Below are positions 38,705 to 48,833 of a stretch of 64,000 bases of DNA, in pieces. The number at the start of each line of letters is the position of its first letter. Position 1 is the first letter of the stretch. This DNA comes from Borrelia miyamotoi (GTDB lineage Bacteria; Spirochaetota; Spirochaetia; Borreliales; Borreliaceae): NCBI RefSeq assembly GCF_019668505.1, contig NZ_AP024371.1, positions 620,001 to 684,000 of the forward strand, given 5' to 3'. Under the pieces are notes generated by a model. That model had not been told where the DNA came from. It saw only the letters and a list, made by a program, of their open reading frames with translations, and ran no database searches. Position numbers and translations under genes: made by a program.

Positions 38705-40532
38705 TTTGATTTAATGCATCTATATGCTCTAAGATTTTTGAATCTCTTTCTATTGTTTTTAGGCTAACATTTTTAATAATATCTTTGCTTGATATTATTT
38801 CTATACTTTCTTTAGCTCTTGTTATTGCAGTATAGAGTAGTTCTTTTGTTAAAAATGGATGATCTTCTATTATTATTTGTACATGTTTATATTCAGAACC
38901 CTGGCTTTTATGTATTGTTGTTGCAAAACTAAGTTCATATTTGTTTAGTAAATTAAAATTTATCTTTTTATATTTTTCATCCTCTCTTTTGAATAAAGCG
39001 TAAATTTTGGAATCTTCTTTAAAAAGAATACCTCTTTCTCCATTAAATAGATTATTTTTATAGTCATTTTGAGTAATTAGAATTATTTGTCCAATTAAAT
39101 TGCCATAGATTTTTTTTAAATCTAATTTTATTATTTCATTTATTCTTTTTATTCCAAATCTTCCAAAATTTTTTGAGCATAAAATGACGGTGTTAAGCAG
39201 AATATTGATTATTGATTCAACTTCTTTGTCTTTTAGTGAGTTAAGATCAAAGTTAGAGATATCTTTGTATAAATTTTTTCTGTAATTTAATAATTCATTT
39301 TCAATATTTACTTTTTTGATATCTTTTAAAATGATATTTTTGTTAACGTTAAGTTGAAGATCAATTAAATTTGCATCTTCTTTATATATTGCTTCTGCTA
39401 GTAAATTTATCTCATTATTGCTTCTAAAGTTTTTTTTAAGTATTTCTACATTTTCAGCACTTATTTCTTTTATTTTCATAAGACTTGAATATACATTTCC
39501 TCCAGCTATTGATGGAAGTTGATTCTTATCTCCTGTTATGATAAGTTTTGTGCTTATCTTGATTGCCTTTAACAATTTTAAGAAAGTGCTTGCATCTATC
39601 ATAGATGCTTCATCAATTATTATTATTTCAAATTCTAGAAAATTGGCTTCGTCATATTTGTTGCCTTTGCTGATAAATGAAGTTTTTAATAATTTTTGTA
39701 TTGTGCCATATTCTGTTTCAATTTTTTTAAATGATGTTTTTAAACTTGACTTTAGTTTTTGACTTGCTTTTCCAGTTGGTGCTATAAGAGCTACTTTTTG
39801 TTTGACATTCAAGTGAATATCGATTGCCTTTAAAATATAATTAATAGTTGTTGTTTTGCCTGTTCCAGGACCGCCACTGAGTATAAAGAAATTACTTTTT
39901 AAAGATTTTTTGATTGAATTAATCTGTTCTTCACTTAGTCCTTTAGTGTTTAAGTTGGTTATAATGTTTTTTATTCTTTGATCGCTTATTTTACTTTTAT
40001 TATTCTTAAGTCTTTGATCTATTTTTTGTATTAGTTCTTCTTCTTCTCTAAAATTTTTTTGGGTATAGATGTGAATATTATTTTCTAATATTAAAGGAGT
40101 TGTGATTTTTTCATCTTTATTGTAATCTTTCATTATATTATTTTCTTTTAAATATAAGATCATTTCGTTTATTTTTGTTGGTTTTGTAAATTTTGCAATT
40201 TCTTCTAGTATGTTTATTGATCTTTGGTAAAATTGATTTTTTTCTTCCAATTCAAGGAAAGCACATTCAATTGTTTTTTGAATATCTTTTATTAGTAAAT
40301 TAATATTAGCTCTTAAATGACCTTTGGAAAGGTAATTGAATAGAAATATTAAAAAAATAGTAAGTTCTTCACACTTTTCATTTTGTATTTTTTTTGTGAT
40401 TGAGTATGCTTTGTAGCAATTGCCTATGTTTATGTTTAAAGCCTCTATTATTTCATAAATTTTGATTTCTGGAGCTAAATGATTTCTATTATTGCTTTTT
40501 AAAAACTCTCTTAAGACTAAATAATTTCTCAT
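38694..40532 (-). CDS. recD: Exodeoxyribonuclease V alpha subunit RecD
   Basis: RecD is the 5'-3' helicase motor of the RecBCD complex that processes double-strand ends. Walker A is LSGGPGTGKTTT (Lys226); further SF1 motifs are IIIDEASMID, TGDKNQLPSI, and near the end SFATTIHKSQGSEY and LLYTAITRAKE. The length of 612 residues is normal for RecD. It is the last gene of the recC-recB-recD run, nine bases after recB, and its tail contains the tRNA-Asp promoter. Confidence 0.94.
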   Translation of the reverse strand: MRNYLVLREFLKSNNRNHLAPEIKIYEIIEALNINIGNCYKAYSITKKIQNEKCEELTIFLIFLFNYLSKGHLRANINLLIKDIQKTIECAFLELEEKNQFYQRSINILEEIAKFTKPTKINEMILYLKENNIMKDYNKDEKITTPLILENNIHIYTQKNFREEEELIQKIDQRLKNNKSKISDQRIKNIITNLNTKGLSEEQINSIKKSLKSNFFILSGGPGTGKTTTINYILKAIDIHLNVKQKVALIAPTGKASQKLKSSLKTSFKKIETEYGTIQKLLKTSFISKGNKYDEANFLEFEIIIIDEASMIDASTFLKLLKAIKISTKLIITGDKNQLPSIAGGNVYSSLMKIKEISAENVEILKKNFRSNNEINLLAEAIYKEDANLIDLQLNVNKNIILKDIKKVNIENELLNYRKNLYKDISNFDLNSLKDKEVESIINILLNTVILCSKNFGRFGIKRINEIIKLDLKKIYGNLIGQIILITQNDYKNNLFNGERGILFKEDSKIYALFKREDEKYKKINFNLLNKYELSFATTIHKSQGSEYKHVQIIIEDHPFLTKELLYTAITRAKESIEIISSKDIIKNVSLKTIERDSKILEHIDALNQIDK

Positions 40533-40541
40533 ATTGTCCTT

Positions 40542-43500
40542 TTAATTATTCAATTGCAAATATATTTGCTCTAAATCTAATTCTTTGAAATTTGGTATAT
40601 TAAAGTAAATCCCATTCTGAGTTTTAGATTGTTCTTTAGTAGCATTTTGGAATGCTCTTGTAAAGAGATATATTACTCCTCCAAAATGTTTGTTATATTC
40701 TTCTATGTTTTTAAAGAGTATTTTTTTCATTCCTAGTGTGTAAATTTTGTATTGTAAGTCATACTGTTCTTGTTTCATCTTCTTTTTTAGTCTTGTTAAA
40801 TTGTAATCTTTCAAATTTTTTCCAAGATAATTTGTTTTATAGTCTAGAATATATATTCTATTATTTATCTTAAATATAAGATCAATAATTCCTTTTATAT
40901 ATCCGTTATTTAATGTTAAATCTGATTTGTAATGATTTTTAAATAGAGACTTTTGTTTATAGATTTTTGAGTTTATTTTGATTAGAAATTCCATTTCTTT
41001 TTGCAATTCTTGAATATCACACAATCTTGCATTAATAAACTTAATTTTAGTGTTTAATATGTTGTAGATCATCTTTGTTAGTATTTCTTGTGTTTTTGGT
41101 GTGTTTAGTTTTGAATTAAAATGTTCTATTTTTTTTTGTATAAGGGCAATGTTGATTTTTTGAAAGTTATTGAAATTGTCTTTTGCATCGCTGAAATTTA
41201 TATCTTTCATTATGGCGTGTAAAATATTTCCAATATCCTTGCCTCTTGGAAGTATTTCATCAGTGAGAGTATCATCATTGCCATAAGTTTCGTCATCTTT
41301 TGTTTCTTGATTTGCATAATAATTGGACTTATAAATTGCTGCAAGACTTGTGTAGCTATGTGTGTGTTCTTTTTTAAATAGGTTTTTATTTATTGGAGTT
41401 GGCGGGATTAATTTTATATCTTTATTATTACTGATTTCTAATTTATTAAATTGATTAATTTTAATCAAATTGTATACGTTAAAATCTAGATTTATTCCAT
41501 CAATTGTTTTTATTTCTGCTAGTTCTAACATTTTGTTTATTATTGTCCCTTTATTGATAATAAATAGGGCAAACCTAGATCGTGTTGTTCCTACATAAAA
41601 AATGTTTTTCTCTTCATTTAAAATTTTCTGTTTAGCAAATTGTTGATTTTTTTTTAATTTTAAAAAGTCATATTCTGTCTTATTTTCTAAGCAAAATTTA
41701 TAAAATGTGTCAGATTTTTTCAGTATATTATCATTGTTTTGTGTATCGCCTATTAGAAATACAATATTAAGACTGAGTCCTTTTGATTTATGAATTGTCA
41801 TTATTTCTATAGATTGACTGTCTTGAATTGTATTTTGATCTTCATCTTGTTCAATATTTTCATTAAGGATTAGGCTTTCTAGAGTGTATATTAGTGATTC
41901 TATATTTTTGTCTTCATAGTAAATTTTGGATATAAAATCTAAACTTGTCTCATAGTTTTTAAGTTCTTCAAATTTTTTTTCAGTTATTAGAATTTCTTTA
42001 TAGCTTTTTTTTGATTGTGCAAATTCAGTAAAGGTAGAGTTACTAAAGTTTTTTGCCAGACTAATCCATAAATCTTTATTTGATACAATGTTGTCTATTG
42101 CTTTTATTAATGTTATTTCTTGATTTTCAAGTAAATGTATTATGTCAATAATAGCTTCTTCTATATATTTTATTTCATTTTTTTCAATTAACCTTAGATA
42201 TAATTCCCATGGAAGGTTTATTATTTTGCTGGTTAATATATAATTTAGAGTGTGAAAATTTTGTTTTCTGTCTAGACATTTTATGAGGTAAAATATTTCA
42301 TTAAATTCTTTAGTCTTAAATAATGACTTTTCGATCTTAAAACTTGTTTTTATATCTTGATTTTTAAGCTCTTGATCCATTAAAGAGATTTCTTTGCTCG
42401 TCCTGCAAAGTACTTTGATGTCTGATTCTTTAATTTGTCTAAGTTTATTATCATCATAAATTTTGCCGTTTGTTAGCAAATATTTTATTGTTAGTGCTGT
42501 TTTTTGTAAGACGTTTTCATTTCCTTCAGTTTCGATTATATTTATTGCTTCTATTTTTTTCTCATTTACAAAAATTTTATTTTCATCATTCTTGGGATTT
42601 GTTATTGACTTGGTAAATTCTGTTTGTTCTATTTTAGCTGTGAATGTTTTATTATAGATATTGTCAAACATAATATTTAATGGTTCAACTAATTCTTTGT
42701 TTGATCTGTGATTTGTTAGTAAAGTTATTCTTGCATCATCTTTTATTTTGTATTTTATGTTTTGGTTGTAAAATGATATATCAGCATTTCTAAATGTATA
42801 AATTATTTGCTTAGGATCAGCGATGAATACTATTTTTATACCACAATCATTAAGTATTTCAAATATTTCTATTTGTATTAGGTCTAAATCTTGTGCCTCA
42901 TCTATTAATATTATTTTATATCTGTTTTTTATTGAATTTAATAGTTTGCTATTAGAAGATTCTAGGTATTTTTTAAAGTTTATCATTATATGTTTTTGGT
43001 CTATTGTATTTGTTTCATTAATAGTATGTGCAAGTTCATTTTCTATATATTTAAGTATCTTATGTTCGACTTTTAGTTTAATGTATTTCTTAAGTGTGTT
43101 TTCATCTTCTTTGTATGTGCTTGTTTGATGACTAAGTTCTATTAAATCGGTTTGTATTTTTAATTCTTTAGCTGATAGAGTAACATTTTGTTTGAGATTA
43201 GATTCTATTATTTTGTAGAAAAACTTGTTATTTACAAGTATGTCTGTTATTTTGACTATGTCTTTCTCGTGAGTATATTTTATTTCTGAGGTTTTAATTC
43301 CTTGGTTATGTTTATTTAGAAAAATTCTTTTTTCTTCCATAGTCATTTCATTTAGTGCTTCGACTATTAAGTTATAATTATGAATTAATTTATCCTTATT
43401 TATGAGTATTTTTTCAAAAGTTGTTTGATTTTTTAACCAATCTCCAAGTTCTTTTGTTTTGTTTCTTTTATATGCTTGTCTCATATGTTGAGTTATATCT

Positions 43501-43985
43501 TTTGTATTTTTAAAATTGGATTTAAAGATTTCAAGTTCGTACTCTTTAATTTGTAATTCTTTTTTTAATGAATCTGTTTTTCTTAAAAACTCATAAACTA
43601 TTGTATCTATTTCTGATTTAAAGCTTGTTTTTACGCTGTATATGGAAAAATTTTCTGTCTCTATTTGAAAATTATTTAGAGAGTATAGTGCAAATTTGTT
43701 TATTGTTGAGATAAAAATTTTATTTGATTGCTCGTAAATTGTTTGTAGAGATTTATTTGTTTTTGAATTCTGATATGCATTCTTAATTGATTTTAGTATT
43801 CTAATGCGCATCTCTTCTGTTGCTTTTTTTGTGAATGTTAGCACCAAGATATCGCTTGGAGAGTACATTTTGTTTGTGAGTAGGTTCGTAATAGTGTTTT
43901 CAAGTATGTATGTCTTTCCAGTTCCTGCTGAAGCCTCAATTAATACCTTTTCATTGTATTTAATTTTATCTATTATTTTTCTCAT
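40542..43985 (-). CDS. recB: Exodeoxyribonuclease V beta subunit RecB
   Basis: RecB supplies the 3'-5' helicase and the only nuclease of RecBCD. UvrD-type motifs include Walker A EASAGTGKT (17-25), IILIDEAQDLD, ADPKQIIYTFR, and MTIHKSKGLSLNIVF. The C-terminal nuclease has GIID with Asp1035, followed by DYK at 1048-1050, so the metal-dependent active site is intact. At 1147 residues it is slightly shorter than the E. coli protein. It is 18 bases after recC. Confidence 0.95.
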   Translation of the reverse strand: MRKIIDKIKYNEKVLIEASAGTGKTYILENTITNLLTNKMYSPSDILVLTFTKKATEEMRIRILKSIKNAYQNSKTNKSLQTIYEQSNKIFISTINKFALYSLNNFQIETENFSIYSVKTSFKSEIDTIVYEFLRKTDSLKKELQIKEYELEIFKSNFKNTKDITQHMRQAYKRNKTKELGDWLKNQTTFEKILINKDKLIHNYNLIVEALNEMTMEEKRIFLNKHNQGIKTSEIKYTHEKDIVKITDILVNNKFFYKIIESNLKQNVTLSAKELKIQTDLIELSHQTSTYKEDENTLKKYIKLKVEHKILKYIENELAHTINETNTIDQKHIMINFKKYLESSNSKLLNSIKNRYKIILIDEAQDLDLIQIEIFEILNDCGIKIVFIADPKQIIYTFRNADISFYNQNIKYKIKDDARITLLTNHRSNKELVEPLNIMFDNIYNKTFTAKIEQTEFTKSITNPKNDENKIFVNEKKIEAINIIETEGNENVLQKTALTIKYLLTNGKIYDDNKLRQIKESDIKVLCRTSKEISLMDQELKNQDIKTSFKIEKSLFKTKEFNEIFYLIKCLDRKQNFHTLNYILTSKIINLPWELYLRLIEKNEIKYIEEAIIDIIHLLENQEITLIKAIDNIVSNKDLWISLAKNFSNSTFTEFAQSKKSYKEILITEKKFEELKNYETSLDFISKIYYEDKNIESLIYTLESLILNENIEQDEDQNTIQDSQSIEIMTIHKSKGLSLNIVFLIGDTQNNDNILKKSDTFYKFCLENKTEYDFLKLKKNQQFAKQKILNEEKNIFYVGTTRSRFALFIINKGTIINKMLELAEIKTIDGINLDFNVYNLIKINQFNKLEISNNKDIKLIPPTPINKNLFKKEHTHSYTSLAAIYKSNYYANQETKDDETYGNDDTLTDEILPRGKDIGNILHAIMKDINFSDAKDNFNNFQKINIALIQKKIEHFNSKLNTPKTQEILTKMIYNILNTKIKFINARLCDIQELQKEMEFLIKINSKIYKQKSLFKNHYKSDLTLNNGYIKGIIDLIFKINNRIYILDYKTNYLGKNLKDYNLTRLKKKMKQEQYDLQYKIYTLGMKKILFKNIEEYNKHFGGVIYLFTRAFQNATKEQSKTQNGIYFNIPNFKELDLEQIYLQLNN

Positions 43986-44003
43986 AGGATTAATTGTATA
44001 GCC

Positions 44004-47000
44004 TTAAATGAATTTAGCATAAAAGTCCTGAAGTAGCTTTTCTAAGTTTTTATCTATGTTTAAATCATGAGTGTCTTTAAATCTGTTATAGTATGGACAC
44101 CATGTTATATCTTTTTGTTTGAGAATAAATTCCATAGCTTTGTTAATATTAATGCTTTTTTTCAGAGATTTTATTTGTGTTATTAATATTGTTGGAAATT
44201 CGTTTATATCTTTTGTTTTAATTAAACTTTTTTGTATTAAATCCTTATAGATTGGTGTGGGATAGCTTGAAATATATGCTATTTGTTTTAGTAGATTTAC
44301 AAGATCTGAAGAGTTTATTATCTTATTTATATATTTATTATCGAGTGATAATTTAGAGTTTTCATAAAGAATTCTTATTTCTTGAATTGAATCTATATTC
44401 TCAATTTCACTTTTTAAAATTAGCCCCATTATGTATAGATTTATTTTTCTGATGATTTTGTCTTGGCTGTAATCTTTTTTTTCTAAATTGATGTAATAAT
44501 ATTGATTATCGATTTTATATATGTTTTTAAGTTTTCCTTTTAACTTAAATTCTAGCGTTTCACCTTCAAAGTTAATGGGTATGTTTTTGTTTAATATGAT
44601 GTCGGCTTTTTGCATTTTGAAAAATTCTTGAAAATTAATAGTAATATTATTTTTAATTTCATTGAATTTTACTATGAATTTTTCTTTTACTGTTGCTTTT
44701 TTGATGTTTATAGGAATTATTCCCTTTTGAATTTGGTTCTCAATTATAATATCTATTATTTCTAATATGTGGTTTTCATTAATTTCATCTCTTATGCATT
44801 CGTGTATTGGTATGAGATTATTCATTAGCTTGTAATTAAAATTATCAATGTCAATAATCTGCTCTTCTTGATTTTCCTTAATTTCACTTATTTGGCTTAT
44901 ATCTTTGATGTATACATTTAATATTTCTTCGTAAAAGTATTTGTAAGGATTAGTCATAGCTTTATTGATATCTTCTATTTCTAGTGTGATTTGTTTTTTT
45001 AATTTGATTCTTTTCTGTTTGAATTTTGAGTGATTGCTTTTTTGTAGTAATGTTGCAATATTAAAAGCCTCTGTATCATAGTTGATTAAGTAATCATCTT
45101 TTTCTTGTTTGAAGTATTCAAAATTGTAATTTTCAATTGGGTGGATTTCAATTTTTAGTTCTTCTCCCATATTTTTTATGTGGTTTACTATCTTATTTAT
45201 TATTTTAGGTTTATTGCTTTCTGGATTTAGAGATTCGCTTGTTGAGTAGTAAAAATAAAATTTGTTTGATGCTGCAAAAATTATCTTAATTAAATTTGAA
45301 ATGGTGTCTTGCTCCACATTAACATGGTCATAATATTCATTTAATAAATTCATGTTATCAAAGTAAATATTTGAATCTAATTCGTTAGCTCCTAAGAAGT
45401 GAATTTCGGATTTTTGTAAATATTCGATTTTATCGGAGCTTGCAACAAGTATACCTGTATTTTGATTATTTAATTGATATGATTTTTGTTCTAGGCTTTC
45501 TTCAAGCATTATTTTGAAAAGAGCAAATTCAACTTTTCTTCCTTTAACTTTTTCCATGTAATCTTTGTGAAGATTGTCATTGAAATCTCTTGAGAAATTT
45601 TTAAGGTATTGTATTCTTGTTTTTATATATTCATCAATTTTATTATCATTTTCAATTTTAATATATTTATCTATGAAGATGTCTATTATTTCTGCCCATT
45701 CGTATATTGTATATTCTTGTCCTTTGAAGTACATTATGTCTTCGTATAAGCTTCTTATTATGCTTATTAAGCTTATTATTGAATCTGAATCTTGAAAACT
45801 TATAACTTCTTGACAATTTTTGCATTCATATTTTTCATTAAAGATTTCAGATGTGAGAAATCTGTTAAAACCATCTTCCCATGAATTTAAAAAATTCTTA
45901 TCATAAGATAAGCTTTCTTTATGCGTATCGTTCATTCCAAAATTAATATTTACTGCGTCGCTAAATTTTATTAAGTATTCTAATTCACTTATGGAGATGT
46001 TAAATTTATTCATTACTTTTGTATTACTTAAAAATTCAATTATTTCTTTTCTGTTGAAATTACTAATCGATCCTCTGTATGAAATAAAAAGTTTCATTAA
46101 TTGCTTTAAAGCAGTTACGCTTTGGCTTTTTGAGATATCTTTAGAATCTAGAATGTTAAATTCAATTTCATATTTATTTAAAAATTCTTCTATGTATGGT
46201 AAGTACATATCCATATCTTTTGAGAGGTAAGTTATTACTATATCATTTATTTTTAAATTATTATTTTGTGTTGAATGTAAAATATTGTTTACTAAAATTT
46301 CTACCTCTCGTTTTTTTGTTTTTGCCTCTATGATTTTAAAACTATTATCCAAGTTTAATAGAGGGGTATCTTTTATAATGTTATTTTTGAAACTTGCTAA
46401 AAAATTTTTCTCTTTAAATGATTGAATATCAATTTCTTGTTCTATTTGCATGTTTGAGTTGCATTTTTGAAATTTTATTGGTACTAATTCTTCTATTAAA
46501 GTGGATTTAATTTGAGTTATGTCTTCAAGTATTAATTCGTACACTGTAATGTCAAAAATTTTTTGCAAGCAATATAAGATCTTTCTGTCAATTTCTCTGG
46601 TTTCTTCAATGATTATTATTCTTTTTGTTTCAATGCTCTGTTGGGTTTTTGTTGTCTCTTTTGCTATTTTTTCTTGCAGGTCAAAAATGTTGATTTGATT
46701 TTCAAATAGTTTGTCAAACATTTCTTTTTGCATTAATTCACTATGGTTCTCATTTTTATCTTTAAAAAGAAGTTTATTTTGTCTCCAATGCTCAATCAGA
46801 TTTGAAAATTTAGAGTAATATTTATGAAATAAGTTTACTATCTTTAATGAAAATATATATCTATTTTTTGTTGATTTAAATTCTTTGATGTTTTTTATTT
46901 TATTGTCTTTTAATATGTGATATAGAATGAATTTTTCTGTTTCTGAGTAAAGGAGTAGTGTATTATTTTCTAAAAAATTTTTTATATTGTGGTTTTTTAT

Positions 47001-47216
47001 TGAAAGTTTATATATCGTTTTCATTATGTTTTGTTTTATATTGAGGTTATATGAGACTTCATTCATATTGGCTATATATTTTTTAATTTCTCCACTTAAA
47101 ATGTTGTTTTTTACGATGATGATGGTTTCTTTTTTGAATATGTCGTCATTTCTAGTTAGCTCTTTAATTTTGTTATAAATTCTGCTTACTTTGTTTGTTT
47201 TATATATTTTGTACAT
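44004..47216 (-). CDS. recC: Exodeoxyribonuclease V gamma subunit RecC
   Basis: RecC is the scaffold of RecBCD that scans for Chi sites; it has an inactive helicase fold and an inactive nuclease fold. The call rests on size (1070 residues), on the recC-recB-recD order and on weak family segments such as IIEETREIDRKILYCLQ and the late MTNPYKYFYEE. It is much more diverged than RecB or RecD. It begins four bases after the pncB stop, with no ribosome-binding site of its own visible. Confidence 0.88.
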   Translation of the reverse strand: MYKIYKTNKVSRIYNKIKELTRNDDIFKKETIIIVKNNILSGEIKKYIANMNEVSYNLNIKQNIMKTIYKLSIKNHNIKNFLENNTLLLYSETEKFILYHILKDNKIKNIKEFKSTKNRYIFSLKIVNLFHKYYSKFSNLIEHWRQNKLLFKDKNENHSELMQKEMFDKLFENQINIFDLQEKIAKETTKTQQSIETKRIIIIEETREIDRKILYCLQKIFDITVYELILEDITQIKSTLIEELVPIKFQKCNSNMQIEQEIDIQSFKEKNFLASFKNNIIKDTPLLNLDNSFKIIEAKTKKREVEILVNNILHSTQNNNLKINDIVITYLSKDMDMYLPYIEEFLNKYEIEFNILDSKDISKSQSVTALKQLMKLFISYRGSISNFNRKEIIEFLSNTKVMNKFNISISELEYLIKFSDAVNINFGMNDTHKESLSYDKNFLNSWEDGFNRFLTSEIFNEKYECKNCQEVISFQDSDSIISLISIIRSLYEDIMYFKGQEYTIYEWAEIIDIFIDKYIKIENDNKIDEYIKTRIQYLKNFSRDFNDNLHKDYMEKVKGRKVEFALFKIMLEESLEQKSYQLNNQNTGILVASSDKIEYLQKSEIHFLGANELDSNIYFDNMNLLNEYYDHVNVEQDTISNLIKIIFAASNKFYFYYSTSESLNPESNKPKIINKIVNHIKNMGEELKIEIHPIENYNFEYFKQEKDDYLINYDTEAFNIATLLQKSNHSKFKQKRIKLKKQITLEIEDINKAMTNPYKYFYEEILNVYIKDISQISEIKENQEEQIIDIDNFNYKLMNNLIPIHECIRDEINENHILEIIDIIIENQIQKGIIPINIKKATVKEKFIVKFNEIKNNITINFQEFFKMQKADIILNKNIPINFEGETLEFKLKGKLKNIYKIDNQYYYINLEKKDYSQDKIIRKINLYIMGLILKSEIENIDSIQEIRILYENSKLSLDNKYINKIINSSDLVNLLKQIAYISSYPTPIYKDLIQKSLIKTKDINEFPTILITQIKSLKKSININKAMEFILKQKDITWCPYYNRFKDTHDLNIDKNLEKLLQDFYAKFI

Positions 47217-47220
47217 ATTG

Positions 47221-48666
47221 TTATAGAATTTTGTTTTTTTTAGTAAGCATGTTCCTTAAGTTTTTTAATTTTTCTGTAATGCTTACTTTGTATATGTGTG
47301 GATTTATTATTCTCTTGTAAGTGTGATCGATTTTTTTTAGGTCGCCTTGAGCCCTTTTTCTTATGTGTTCTAAACTTGATTCGAAGGTTTTACGAGTTTT
47401 ATTATGTTCAAAGGCTGTATGCATTAAAAATTCAAAGCTTTCATATGTTTTTATTTCTTTGAATATATTTTCTTGTATGGGGTGAAAAATGATAAATTTC
47501 TTTTTTGAACTTAACATTTCTTTTATTTCTTCTTCTTCTTCTTTTAAAAAAATTAGATCGAAAATCATTTGTCCATTTGAATATATTCTTGCAATTCCTT
47601 TTTGAGAAGGTAATGTTGTTTTGTCTATATTATTTGATATTTTCATTTTAGGAATAAATTCATCGTTTTGTTTAATTGATATTATTTTGTATACTCCTGC
47701 AAGATTGGGATCTCCTTTTGCAGTAACTAAATTAGTACCCACCCCCCAAAAATCAATGGGAGCATGAATTGAGTTTAGATACATAATAATCTCTTCATCA
47801 AGTTCGTTTGATATAATAATTTTTACTTCAAATAATCCATTCTCGTCAAGTTTTTTTCTAACTTCTTTGCTTAAGTATTCAAGATCTCCACTGTCAATTC
47901 TAACAGAAAAATTTTTGTTTCCTTTGTTTTTTAGTGCTTTAAAAACTTTTATTGCATTTTTCAGTCCACTGTTAAGTGTATCGTAAGTGTCAATTAGTAA
48001 GCTTACGTTGTTTGGATATGTTTTTGCGTATTCCCAAAAAGCTTTTTCTTCACTTTCAAAACTCATTACCCAGCTATGAGCCATTGTGCCAGTTACAGGG
48101 ATATTGTATTTAAATCCCGCAAGCATATTGCTTGTGAAGTCGGCGCCCCCTATGTAAGCAGCTTTGCTTGCTGAGAGTGCACCATTAATTCCTTGAGCTC
48201 GTCTAAGACCTAATTCAGCTAGATTTTTAGCCCCAGCTTCTTTAATTCTTGCTGTTTTAGTTGCAATTAGGCTTTCAAAATTTATTGTATTTAATACAAT
48301 TCCTTCTATAAGCAAAAGTTCAATTAGATTGCCTTCAATAATTAGTATAGGTTCATAGGGAAAAACTATTCTTCCTTCTTTTATTGAGCTTATTTTTATG
48401 TTTAATCTAAATGTCTTTAAATATTCTAAAAAGTTTTTATCAAAATATTTTAGACTTTCTAGATATTTAATCTCTTCTTCTTTGAATTGGAATGCTTTTA
48501 AAATATTAAATAAAGTGTGCATTCCTGCTAAAATTATATATCCGTTTTTAAATGGGGTTTTTCTAAAAAACATTTCGAATTTGGCTTTTGGATTGATGTT
48601 TTTTGTGAAGTAAGCATTCATCATTGAAAGTTCATAAAAGTCTGTGAATAGTGATAAATTTTTCAT
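47221..48666 (-). CDS. pncB: Nicotinate phosphoribosyltransferase
   Basis: This enzyme joins nicotinate and phosphoribosyl pyrophosphate to form nicotinate mononucleotide, the entry to NAD salvage. Family segments are FTDFYELSMMNAYF, RRAQGINGALSASKAAYIGG, GTMAHSWVMSF (the His that is phosphorylated lies in this segment), RIDSGDLEYLSKEVR and WGVGTNLVTAKGDP. The length of 481 residues fits bacterial NaPRTase. It heads the four-gene run with recC, recB and recD; only four bases separate it from recC. Confidence 0.94.
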   Translation of the reverse strand: MKNLSLFTDFYELSMMNAYFTKNINPKAKFEMFFRKTPFKNGYIILAGMHTLFNILKAFQFKEEEIKYLESLKYFDKNFLEYLKTFRLNIKISSIKEGRIVFPYEPILIIEGNLIELLLIEGIVLNTINFESLIATKTARIKEAGAKNLAELGLRRAQGINGALSASKAAYIGGADFTSNMLAGFKYNIPVTGTMAHSWVMSFESEEKAFWEYAKTYPNNVSLLIDTYDTLNSGLKNAIKVFKALKNKGNKNFSVRIDSGDLEYLSKEVRKKLDENGLFEVKIIISNELDEEIIMYLNSIHAPIDFWGVGTNLVTAKGDPNLAGVYKIISIKQNDEFIPKMKISNNIDKTTLPSQKGIARIYSNGQMIFDLIFLKEEEEEIKEMLSSKKKFIIFHPIQENIFKEIKTYESFEFLMHTAFEHNKTRKTFESSLEHIRKRAQGDLKKIDHTYKRIINPHIYKVSITEKLKNLRNMLTKKNKIL

Positions 48667-48833
48667 TGATTTATATTATACATCATACTGATATTTGCTT
48701 TTCAATTTTATGATTTTTATCTTAACTTATCTTTATTGTTATTAAATTTAGGAAAATTGTATTTGGAAGTAAGAAGTTGAGTCATAGCTTTTGATGTAAC
48801 AATAATAGTATAATGATCTATTGGAGATATTTT

